From positions 248,001 to 312,000 of the forward strand of contig JBAIAA010000598.1 of NCBI GenBank assembly GCA_037893245.1: a stretch of 64,000 nucleotides of DNA, written 5' to 3'. The stretch comes from Crossaster papposus. Lineage: Eukaryota; Echinodermata; Asteroidea; Velatida; Solasteridae. The notes under the pieces were generated by a model that saw only the letters and a program-made list of their open reading frames with translations, made no database searches and was not told the DNA's origin. A program made the position numbers and the translations under genes. Below, one piece after another: positions 37,240 to 45,521 of the stretch; positions within the stretch are counted from its first letter, which is position 1; every line of letters begins with the position of its first letter.

Positions 37240-38181
37240 TCTTGTCTTGTCTTGTCCGCCTAATTGTCTTGTCTTGTCTTGTCCGCCTAATTGTCTTGTC
37301 TTGTCTTGTCCGCCTTCTTGTCTTGTCTTGTCTTGTCTTGTCCGCCTTCTTGCCTTGTCTTGTCTTTTCCGCCTTCTTGCCTTGTCTTGTCTTGTCCGCC
37401 TTCTTGCCTTGTCTTGTCTTGTCCGCCTTCTTGTCTTGTCTTGTCTTGTCCGCCTAATTGTCTTGTCTTGTCTTGTCCGCCTTCTTGTCTTGTCTTGTCT
37501 TGTCTTGTCTTGTCCGCCTTCTTGTCTTGTCTTGTCTTGTCTTGTCCGCCTTCTTGTCTTGTCTTGTCTTGTCTTGTCCGCCTTCTTGTCTTGTCTTGTC
37601 TTGTCTTGTCCGCCTTCTTGTCTTGTCTTGTCTTGTCTTGTCCGCCTTCTTGTCTTGTCTTGTCTTGTCTTGTCCGCCTTCTTGTCTTGTCTTGTCTTGT
37701 CTTGTCCGCCTTCTTGTCTTGTCTTGTCTTGTCTTGTCTTGTCCGCCTTCTTGTCTTGTCTTGTCTTGTCTTGTCCGCCTTCTTGTCTTGTCTTGTCTTG
37801 TCTTGTCCGCCTTCTTGTCTTGTCTTGTCTTGTCTTGTCCGCCTTCTTGTCTTGTCTTGTCTTGTCTTGTCCGCCTTCTTGTCTTGTCTTGTCTTGTCTT
37901 GTCTTGTCTTGTCCGCCTTCTTGTCTTGTCTTGTCTTGTCTTGTCTTGTCTTGTCTTGTCTTGTCTTGTCCGCCTTCTTGTCTTGTCTTGTCTTGTCTTG
38001 TCTTGTCTTGTCTTGTCTTGTCTTGTCCGCCTTCTTGTCTTGTCTTGTCTTGTCTTGTCTTGTCTTGTCCGCCTTCTTGTCTTGTCTTGTCTTGTCTTGT
38101 CTTGTCCGCCGTCTTGTCTTGTCTTGTCTTGTCTTGTCTTGTCCGCCTTCTTGTCTTGTCTTGTCTTGTCTTGTCTTGTCT
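37240..38181. repeat. Pentamer-rich right edge of the array
   Basis: Toward the right boundary the number of CTTGT pentamers between heptamers grows from two or three to as many as ten, for example around 37920-38040, and the sequence approaches a pure pentamer repeat. A few heptamers carry the variant CCGCCTAA (near 37257, 37284 and 37452). This edge may be the oldest seed, or a zone of slippage-driven growth. Unique sequence begins at about 38182. Confidence 0.85.
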
Positions 38182-38458
38182 GGTCATTTGAGGTCAAGTT
38201 GTAAAAAAGGGTTGTAAATGTAATTGTAAAATTGGCCTCGTTTGCAATCAAATCATAGATGCAATATAGAAACTTGCATGTGATGGTAATATACTTTGGT
38301 AAAATGTCATTTGAGGTCAAGTTTTAAAATAGGGTAATCGTGAAAGTAGGCGAGACTCGTGGTAAGAGAACCATTCTTGTGGACTGAACATGTGAATTAA
38401 TACTTTGGTCATATTATATTACTGCTGTTTTTATTAATCCATGTAATTATTAAACCAG
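38182..38458. other. Intron remainder between array and exon 1
   Basis: This is AT-rich unique sequence. It holds a direct repeat of 18 bp (GTCATTTGAGGTCAAGTT) at 38183-38200 and 38306-38323, the first copy touching the end of the satellite. The stretch ends in a pyrimidine/AG splice acceptor at 38457-38458. I see no gene in it. Confidence 0.6.
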
Positions 38459-38553
38459 GTCACTACTGCCCCAACGGAACCCACGCCGCCACTGAGTACC
38501 CCTGCCCTATTGGTACTTTCAACAACGCCACGGGCCTGGCTAGCTGGGAGCAG
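38459..38553 (+). CDS. Exon 1 (visible): GCC2/GCC3 cysteine-rich module, 3' end eroded
   Basis: This is an internal exon of a secreted or cell-surface protein. It begins after the acceptor TAAACCAG in phase 1, so that the preceding exon would supply the G of a GGT glycine codon. It reads GHYCPNGTHAATEYPCPIG and then TFNNATGLASWEQ. This is the usual opening of a GCC2/GCC3 (ephrin-receptor-like) module: GHYCP, then CPxGTF, then a spacer that should end in C-x-x-C. The closing cysteines are missing. At that point the sequence runs into an 11-bp minisatellite whose first GT is the only obvious donor (CAG/GTCCAT, weak). A splice there leaves phase 0, which does not match the phase-1 start of the next exon. 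A donor inside the repeat could restore phase. Domain identity is firm; the 3' boundary is uncertain. Confidence 0.7.
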
Positions 38554-38662
38554 GTCCATCCCCGGTCCATCCCCGCTCCATCCCCGGTCCATCCCCGGTC
38601 CATCCCCGGTCCATCCCCGGTCCATCCCCGGTCCATCCCCGGTCCATCCCCGGTCCATCCCC
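38553..38662. repeat. 11-bp minisatellite (GGTCCATCCCC), 10 copies
   Basis: Ten near-identical 11-bp units, one with GCTCC instead of GGTCC, follow directly on the coding sequence of visible exon 1. The unit resembles a coding sequence for a Cys-Ile-Pro type module end, so it may have grown from the exon's own last codons. The reverse-strand frames (Asp-Arg-Gly-Trp-Thr repeats) are repeat artefacts. Confidence 0.95.
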
Positions 38663-38704
38663 GGTTCATTACAAGCTTCTAAAATAAACCTAGACTTGTG
38701 ATTT

Positions 38705-38825
38705 CACTTGCGATTCACTTGCGATTCACTTGCGATTCACTTGCGATTCACTTGCGATTCACTTGCGATTCACTTGCGATTCATTTGCGATTCACTTGCA
38801 ATTCACTTGCGATTCACTTGCGATT
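38705..38825. repeat. 11-bp minisatellite (CACTTGCGATT), 11 copies
   Basis: This is a second tandem array, 121 bp long, of a different 11-bp unit in the same short intron, 42 bp after the first. A few units carry single substitutions (CATTTGCGATT, CACTTGCAATT). Confidence 0.95.
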
Positions 38826-38910
38826 GAATGAACCTACTTTAGTCAGTTTTTTAGTCAGTCAATAAACAAAAGTTTCTCTCATTCCAATTTGTTTTTCTTT
38901 TTGGCCCCAG

Positions 38911-39118
38911 GCTTCTTCTGCCTGGCCAACTCCACCGACTTCGTCGATAACGTCTGCCCGACGGGCCACTACTGTCCCAACAGCACCACAAGGTCCAACG
39001 AGTTCCTTTGCCCACCGGGGACTTTCAACGCCCTACCCCAGCAGATTGACGACGTGGTGTGCACAGCTGGATCCTACTGCATGGGCACTGGCAACGACGC
39101 GCCTACGTCCAACTGCAG
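38911..39118 (+). CDS. Exon 2: GCC2/GCC3 cysteine-rich modules
   Basis: This exon follows a strong acceptor (TTTTTGGCCCCAG) and ends at the donor CAG/GTAGTC. It starts in phase 1 (G/GC) and ends in phase 2 (AG), where the next exon's A completes an arginine codon. It codes for FFCLANSTDFVDNVCPTG, GHYCPNSTT, LCPPGTFNALPQQ and VVCTAGSYCMG. That is the repeating order of CxTGHYCP, CPPGTFN and CxxGSYC found in ephrin-receptor-like GCC2/GCC3 domains of large extracellular proteins. NST-type glycosylation sequons are present. The exon is followed by an unusually long intron of 16.9 kb. Confidence 0.85.
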
Positions 39119-39599
39119 GTAGTCCTGCAGATTCTTAAATATAAAGGTTGATACATGTGTAACCCGTGGTTCACATTCCAAAATAACAGGAACCCAATTT
39201 ATATTAATTTAACTCCCTTTTGGTAAAAACTCTTGACTTCACACAATTCGGGATTTGCATACACAAAGAAAATGTTTTATTTCAAGAAGAAAATAATCTC
39301 AGGTAATAGCAATACAAATGAAAAAATGCAATGGGTTAAGATAATTTACACAAAACACAGGATCCTGTATGATTTTAAATACAAAATTTGAGCTCAGAAT
39401 AAAAAGGGCGCCAAAACCTAAAAGACAGTTAACGCTCGCGATTCGTCCATCCTCGGTAGATCGGAGTCATGGGGTAGAAGGAGTTGAAGGATATGTAGAA
39501 CGAGATGATGAAGTAGAGCACTTGAAGAAGAGTTCAATCGAAGATAGAAGTAGAAATGACAACTCTCGTCATTTGTTGCTACATGTACATGTAAAACCA

Positions 39600-39820
39600 A
39601 AGTAAGATACTTGCGGGGTCTTGAACAAGACAAAGAGATGAAGTGGCTATGTCTAGGGCGATGCTGGATTGTTCTTGTGCCTGGATCGCTCGAACGTCTT
39701 GTCGTTGGGCGTCGAGGATAGCAGTAGGCTTGGCGTACTGGACGTGCTGGAGCACAGAATGGGATGCCTGGAGGGCAGGTCGGGAACACGCAGACGGTCC
39801 GGTCTAAGTTACCCTTCAAA
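39600..39820 (-). other. Possible exon or repeat-ORF fragment, unrecognised
   Basis: On the minus strand one frame runs open through a compositionally protein-like segment that reads HSVLQHVQYAKPTAILDAQR and then QDVRAIQAQEQSSIALDIA, predicted to be helical. It has no convincing ends and I do not recognise the family. The left duplication breakpoint falls inside it, so the second copy (41221-41382) keeps only part of it. It may be a remnant of a mobile-element gene or host exon. It is reported only because its composition differs from the AT-rich surroundings. Confidence 0.25.
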
Positions 39821-41220
39821 TGGCACGGTCCAGTCGTTTTAGTCTAAAACAGAGAGTTGCATAGGGGTCTATGCCACATTACTAAATCCATCTAATTACT
39901 ACAGAGTCAGGTCAAAATGGCTGACTTTTCTACATGCAAATTTAACACACTTTATAACTATCCATCATGTGGAAGGCTTTTTTAAAATTTAACAACAGCA
40001 ACCTACATGTACACGATATTGACATGTATTGCATGAACTTCTTTATCATAGAAAAAATATAAAAGAAATCAATTTGTTGTCTAGTACTTCTCAGAAATAT
40101 TTCCTTAATTGGAACGACTTTAAAACTAAACATGATAAAAAGGACTACATTTCTCAGTCTCATACGTGAGACACAAATCAAAAATAGAAAACTCCAAATC
40201 TTAATCGAACTGTTCATTACGAATTTCTCCCATTTAAACGAATCCGAGTTAGACCTCTCTAACTCGGATAGAGCACATCCTTTTCGGAATTGAAGGCTGT
40301 CCCCAGTGGACATACTTTTAATACCCCCTTGTGGTGGTCACTGCCAAGGTAGTTAGCCTATTGACCTCTATTGGTATACCATATGCCAACTGGGTAACGA
40401 TGACATTGACTGATTTATGTCATCCACTGGTGGTAGTGATCACTGATTGCTGCAATAACCACCAGCTTTACGCGTAGGAATATAAAAATAAAACAAGGAA
40501 ATTAAGTTTCATTATCACAAAATTTAATTAAATAATCGATTTGAAATGTTGTTGCATGTATAAAAAAGGATGCAATTTGTTAAAAACACTTGTAAATAAC
40601 AACAAGCCATGGAATATCTGTCATATAACCCAAGTTGTTCTTTATTTAAGAAAATTCAAGCGCGTATTGTGTGTATCATGTTACAAAAGTGCAGTTAAAT
40701 CTCGACAAGTCAAATATCAAGGGAACGAGCTGGAAATTTGAGTTAAACAGAATTTTGAGTTAAGAGAAGTTGTATCATTGTTATGAAGGAAATGGATTCT
40801 CGGTTTGACTTAACAGGAGTTATCAGAGTTTGACTTATCGATATTTCACTGGTATTATGGTTCTTTTCAAATGTATGCTTTCATTTACTCTAGTATGCAG
40901 TCTTATTTTCTTAACAGTTTGCCGAATTGCTATTTTTGTAAGAATTCATTTCGAATATTATAACATGGATCAGTGCACAATAACTGGCCCATTCAGCTCA
41001 AATTAATGCACAGCCACTCGTACATGTATATGTGATTTTTACAAATTCAAAATGCAAACAAGTTAATTCGTTCAACTTAACAGCACAATCTTAGAAACTT
41101 CACTGAAATAAAAAAAACAACATGTTTTTATTGGGAATTTTGAACATCGTTGTACAATTGCATATAGTAATAGTGGAATTAAAGTTTTCACTTCAACATT
41201 GAACATTTTATTTGCATACG
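39661..41220. repeat. 1560-bp tandem duplication, copy 1
   Basis: This is the first of two directly adjacent copies that match base for base over 1560 bp except for one difference found by reading (G at 39822, T at 41382). It contains AT-rich non-coding sequence, a short helix-prone coding-like fragment at its left end, and a dispersed repeat at about 40205-40470. The short open frames inside have no recognisable family. Confidence 0.93.
40205..40470 (+). repeat. Dispersed repeat, unclassified
   Basis: This segment (also at 41765-42030 through the tandem duplication) is similar in reverse complement to about 44440-44660. The shared parts include ATTACGAATTTCTCCCATTT with CACATCCTTTTCGG, and the later GCCAACTGGG and GTCATCCACTGG part. 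Three copies on both strands point to an interspersed element. Its ends and class cannot be defined from this window. Confidence 0.55.
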
Positions 41221-42780
41221 ATGCTGGATTGTTCTTGTGCCTGGATCGCTCGAACGTCTTGTCGTTGGGCGTCGAGGATAGCAGTAGGCTTGGCGTACTG
41301 GACGTGCTGGAGCACAGAATGGGATGCCTGGAGGGCAGGTCGGGAACACGCAGACGGTCCGGTCTAAGTTACCCTTCAAATTGCACGGTCCAGTCGTTTT
41401 AGTCTAAAACAGAGAGTTGCATAGGGGTCTATGCCACATTACTAAATCCATCTAATTACTACAGAGTCAGGTCAAAATGGCTGACTTTTCTACATGCAAA
41501 TTTAACACACTTTATAACTATCCATCATGTGGAAGGCTTTTTTAAAATTTAACAACAGCAACCTACATGTACACGATATTGACATGTATTGCATGAACTT
41601 CTTTATCATAGAAAAAATATAAAAGAAATCAATTTGTTGTCTAGTACTTCTCAGAAATATTTCCTTAATTGGAACGACTTTAAAACTAAACATGATAAAA
41701 AGGACTACATTTCTCAGTCTCATACGTGAGACACAAATCAAAAATAGAAAACTCCAAATCTTAATCGAACTGTTCATTACGAATTTCTCCCATTTAAACG
41801 AATCCGAGTTAGACCTCTCTAACTCGGATAGAGCACATCCTTTTCGGAATTGAAGGCTGTCCCCAGTGGACATACTTTTAATACCCCCTTGTGGTGGTCA
41901 CTGCCAAGGTAGTTAGCCTATTGACCTCTATTGGTATACCATATGCCAACTGGGTAACGATGACATTGACTGATTTATGTCATCCACTGGTGGTAGTGAT
42001 CACTGATTGCTGCAATAACCACCAGCTTTACGCGTAGGAATATAAAAATAAAACAAGGAAATTAAGTTTCATTATCACAAAATTTAATTAAATAATCGAT
42101 TTGAAATGTTGTTGCATGTATAAAAAAGGATGCAATTTGTTAAAAACACTTGTAAATAACAACAAGCCATGGAATATCTGTCATATAACCCAAGTTGTTC
42201 TTTATTTAAGAAAATTCAAGCGCGTATTGTGTGTATCATGTTACAAAAGTGCAGTTAAATCTCGACAAGTCAAATATCAAGGGAACGAGCTGGAAATTTG
42301 AGTTAAACAGAATTTTGAGTTAAGAGAAGTTGTATCATTGTTATGAAGGAAATGGATTCTCGGTTTGACTTAACAGGAGTTATCAGAGTTTGACTTATCG
42401 ATATTTCACTGGTATTATGGTTCTTTTCAAATGTATGCTTTCATTTACTCTAGTATGCAGTCTTATTTTCTTAACAGTTTGCCGAATTGCTATTTTTGTA
42501 AGAATTCATTTCGAATATTATAACATGGATCAGTGCACAATAACTGGCCCATTCAGCTCAAATTAATGCACAGCCACTCGTACATGTATATGTGATTTTT
42601 ACAAATTCAAAATGCAAACAAGTTAATTCGTTCAACTTAACAGCACAATCTTAGAAACTTCACTGAAATAAAAAAAACAACATGTTTTTATTGGGAATTT
42701 TGAACATCGTTGTACAATTGCATATAGTAATAGTGGAATTAAAGTTTTCACTTCAACATTGAACATTTTATTTGCATACG
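41221..42780. repeat. 1560-bp tandem duplication, copy 2
   Basis: This copy directly abuts copy 1 and is essentially identical. Both end in the same AT-rich sequence (ATTTTATTTGCATACG). The near identity means a very recent event, or an assembly duplication such as two haplotypes joined in series. Confidence 0.93.
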
Positions 42781-43530
42781 TTTTGATGTTTTCCCGTCTT
42801 TTGGGCTGCTTTAGTTTTTTTTAAATATTTTTTTTAGAACTCCACCGTTAGGCCTTCTGTTAATAAACTGTTGGTGTTTGCTTTTATTGAGTGCAAATAA
42901 ACAACACATGAAGCTACAATTTCTTAATTGTCATCAGTGACCCAGGTCCCTGTTCCAAATACCTAAGTTGTTGTGCAAGTTCTTGATTTGTGAAATTGCC
43001 TCACACTCACAGCCCTTTAAACTTAACATTTTGCCAAAGAAAAACATGAATTATGGTTGTACATGTTAGCAAAACTGCTTAATGTACATCGTAATAGGTG
43101 TGCTTGCAAAATTAAATATGCCACATCTTTGATTTTGTGTATAGCTGGGCAAACAGTTTATTTGTTGCAAATTAAAAATAAAATAAAATAAACATTCAGT
43201 TGAATGGGAACAAAATGTTTTTGTTATTGTTGTATTAGCGCCCTGATCATTATTCGTTGATTCCCTGTACAAACACCTTGGACAGAATGGATCATAAGAT
43301 TGTTAAAATGGGGATGACCACAAATAAAAAATTGTTAAATAGGGCCCACCAACAAAGAAGGGGGGGGGGGGGAAGGACAATTGATATGATTCCCCCCCCC
43401 CCAAAAAAAAAATATATATATAATAAAAACAAATAGAAATCGGCATTCATTTCACTGTGTTGAAAAACAATCTGAAGTTTAAACTTTCTCTGCATATTTG
43501 GGGTGTGCATAATCTCAATCTAGACTTACA
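42781..43530. other. AT-rich intron sequence, no gene seen
   Basis: Only low-complexity features stand out here. A run of 13 G (43360-43372) is followed after 19 bases by a run of 11 C (43392-43402) and then A and TA runs. The G and C runs could form a hairpin stem. Confidence 0.6.
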
Positions 43531-43534
43531 GTAC

Positions 43535-43565
43535 TACCATGGAGGAATCTTATTCCTCCATGGTA
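43535..43565. repeat. Perfect hairpin, 14-bp stem and 3-base loop
   Basis: The stem arm TACCATGGAGGAAT is followed by the loop CTT and the exact reverse complement of the arm. It stands just left of a cluster of an iterated motif. It could be two abutting terminal repeats of a small DNA element; no target duplication is obvious. Confidence 0.8.
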
Positions 43566-43587
43566 CTACACTGCACTCTATACAATG

Positions 43588-44241
43588 CGTTTTCACGAAG
43601 AGGCAAATTGAGCCTTTCACGGTCTGAACAAACTTTCGAAATAATCGCTTGTAAAGTTCGTCCTTTTTTCGTTTGGCAGTTTGAAACATAAATATCCATA
43701 GAATATACAAGATTAAGGTATCATGGGAAAGAAGAGATTTCAATCTTCTTAAATATAGCAAACGTTAAGAAAAATAGGCGATTAGTTTTGCAGAATTAAT
43801 CAATTAATAGAATTGTCTCTTCGTGAAAACGAAAAAACGATACATTAGCAAATTCGCCCGTGGCTGTGAGAGTCAGAATGTATACATTTCCCCATTGCGC
43901 CCCCAATTTGTCTCTTCGTGAAAACGCTAAAAGCCACTTCGCGCCCAATTCGCCCAATTCGCCTCTTCGTGAAAACGCAAAAGGGCACCTGAGGACCAAT
44001 TCGCCCCTTCATAAACACGTTGAAGTCAACGCTATTTCGAATGCGCCTCTTCGTGAAAACGCAAAAGGGCACTTGAGGACCAATTCGCCCATTAGTTAAT
44101 TAGGTTAATTAGGATTTAAATGATTTTTTGGATGTATAACTTCACCAGGTTGTAGAAATTGCAATATTTAATCGTTTTCATACAAATTTTTTTTTCGATA
44201 AATAGACGATTTTTCATGAAATTCGCCTCTTCGTGAAAACG
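43588..44241. repeat. Cluster of the iterated motif CTCTTCGTGAAAACG
   Basis: The motif CTCTTCGTGAAAACG, often preceded by AATTCGC or AATTGT, occurs at about 43811-43831, 43905-43926, 43956-43977, 44044-44061 and 44221-44241. One inverted copy lies at 43588-43609 and one degraded copy at about 43998-44020. Two of the copies share a longer block that goes on to AAAAGGGCACNTGAGGACC. The spacings are irregular (about 50-180 bp), so this is not a simple tandem repeat. Confidence 0.8.
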
Positions 44242-44439
44242 GTGACGAATGGAGGGAAATCTGCATCAAATAACTACACGTATAGAAACAAAATGTGTGT
44301 GCACAAATCCTACCTGTATTTATGCATACTGTATAATTTTATGACCTACATTTTGTACAGTGTGGGCTATACTTATTATAATAATTGCCCTCCAGTTTCT
44401 GCAGAAACTCTCAGAGGAGTGCTTATAGCTTGACCTGAC

Positions 44440-44660
44440 CCAGTCCGAGCGTGGTCAGTTGGGCATTCCCCTACTGACCACCTGTTGGTGACATTGGTTG
44501 ACTGTTGTCATATCACAACTGGCATGTTTTATGAGGCATTGAGTGATTAGACTGATACTTATCCCCAGAGGAGACACGTTCCCATTAATCTTCTCTCCGA
44601 AAAGGATGTGGAATTTTGAGAAAGTTTTAAATGGGAGAAATTCGTAATGCAAATGCAGGA
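44440..44660 (-). repeat. Dispersed repeat, inverted diverged copy
   Basis: This is the reverse-complement relative of the sequence at 40205-40470. It includes CCGAAAAGGATGTG, TTTAAATGGGAGAAATTCGT and a TGGTCAGT/ACTGACCA pair that can pair with itself. It is diverged from the other copies, so it is older than the 1560-bp duplication. Confidence 0.5.
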
Positions 44661-44699
44661 ATAGCAAGTTCCAAACTTGATCATGAGAGAACAATTTGT

Positions 44700-45521
44700 A
44701 TCTCTAAGTTTCGATCCATAACAGAATAATATACGAACGGCACTAAAAACCGGAATCTACAAATAAATAAATACAGAATATGCATCTTTTCGCATACAGC
44801 CTAAAACTCTAACACAAGACAACAGTTTGTGTCTTTAAGCTTGGGTTAATCAAAACCACAAGAAAATGTCCGCCAAACACTTTAACAAGTTAATCATAAC
44901 TGCGGAATAGAAATTCAATAAAAATATTCAATCATCCCAGAATTTGGGACCATAGTCAGTTGATCACCCCGACTTCATAAAACACCAAAAGTCTATATAG
45001 TCGGCAGGCCAACCCCGGGAAATATGCTTTAAAAAATTGTTGATGGCATTTTTTGTTCAAAGCTGGCAACCATGCTAGAAAGTATCACTATGGTCCAGGC
45101 TTTCAGAATCACTCGGTTGCCAAAATGGCATTTGACCTTGAAGGTCAAATTTGGGGGTCAAAAGGTCAAACTTTCAATTGTTTTTATTTTGTCTTCTACT
45201 TTCATATAACATCAAGTTTGGCACGAACAATTGAATATTTAATGAGTTATAAGGGTTTTAACTTCTAAAATAATAGGTAAATATTAAGCGATTTATGAAT
45301 ACAAATGCTTTTTACTCATTTATGCTTTGGAATACGCATAATGTAAGATGCATTCATTTTAAAGTTACTTTTACCAGAAATTATCCTTGCTTCTTCATCA
45401 ACAAGGCACCACAGTGGCTGGAAGCCATATAAGTGTCTAGTTTCGAAAGGTATGTATGACATTCAAGGTCAAATTTCAAGGTCAAAAGGTCAAATTTTAC
45501 TTTTATGCCAAAGAAGAATCG
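44700..45521. other. Intron sequence with AGGTCA-rich patches
   Basis: No gene is seen. Two patches are rich in AGGTCA/TGACCT hexamers. One, at about 45131-45172, contains the near-palindrome TTTGACCTTGAAGGTCAAA and a direct pair of hexamers. The other is at about 45455-45496. They resemble nuclear-receptor half-sites, but such hexamers are also common inside invertebrate repeats. Confidence 0.4.

Larger units (their letters stand above)
1..38181. repeat. Giant pentamer/heptamer minisatellite array
   Basis: This is a continuous tandem array with no unique sequence, truncated by the left edge of the window. The building blocks on the plus strand are the pentamer CTTGT, the variant CTAGT and the heptamer CCGCCTT. 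The commonest unit is 27 bp, in the order pentamer, heptamer, pentamer, pentamer, CTAGT. Other forms are a 27-bp unit ending CTTGT, a form in which the pentamer after the heptamer is followed by CCTTGT, and 22-bp units lacking one pentamer. At about 27 bp per unit there are roughly 1,400 units. Adenine on the plus strand occurs almost only in CTAGT. Rare variants (CCGCATT, CCGCCGTCC, CTGGTCC, TTCTCGTC) recur at fixed distances and reveal higher-order repeats. The next exon to the right starts with a splice acceptor, so the array probably lies in an intron of the cysteine-rich gene. Function is unknown. The array length may not be reliable in an assembly. Confidence 0.97.

Noticed and set aside
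1-38181. Very long open reading frames on both strands coding for Leu/Ser/Cys/Val-rich or Lys/Arg/Asp/Gln-rich repeats
   Set aside because: The 27-bp unit is a multiple of three and lacks stops in most frames, so long frames arise automatically. Several overlapping frames are open at once, and 22-bp units shift between them without any selection for one frame.
1-38181. Regularly spaced repeats resembling a CRISPR array
   Set aside because: There are no unique spacers; repeat and spacer are both the same short motifs. The surrounding gene has introns, so the DNA is eukaryotic.
38434-38701. Open frames with Asp-Arg-Gly-Trp-Thr or Pro-Ser-Ile-Pro-Gly repeats
   Set aside because: They are translations of the 11-bp minisatellite at 38553-38662.
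39942-40313. 123-residue minus-strand frame, repeated at 41502-41873
   Set aside because: It lies in AT-rich sequence, has no recognisable family and occurs twice only because of the tandem duplication.
43588-44241. A coding region for the frames running through the CTCTTCGTGAAAACG cluster
   Set aside because: The frames on both strands are short, and they exist only because the motif lacks stops.
45458-45496. A functional nuclear-receptor response element
   Set aside because: AGGTCA hexamers are frequent in invertebrate repeats and nothing else marks an enhancer, so it is listed only as an observation.
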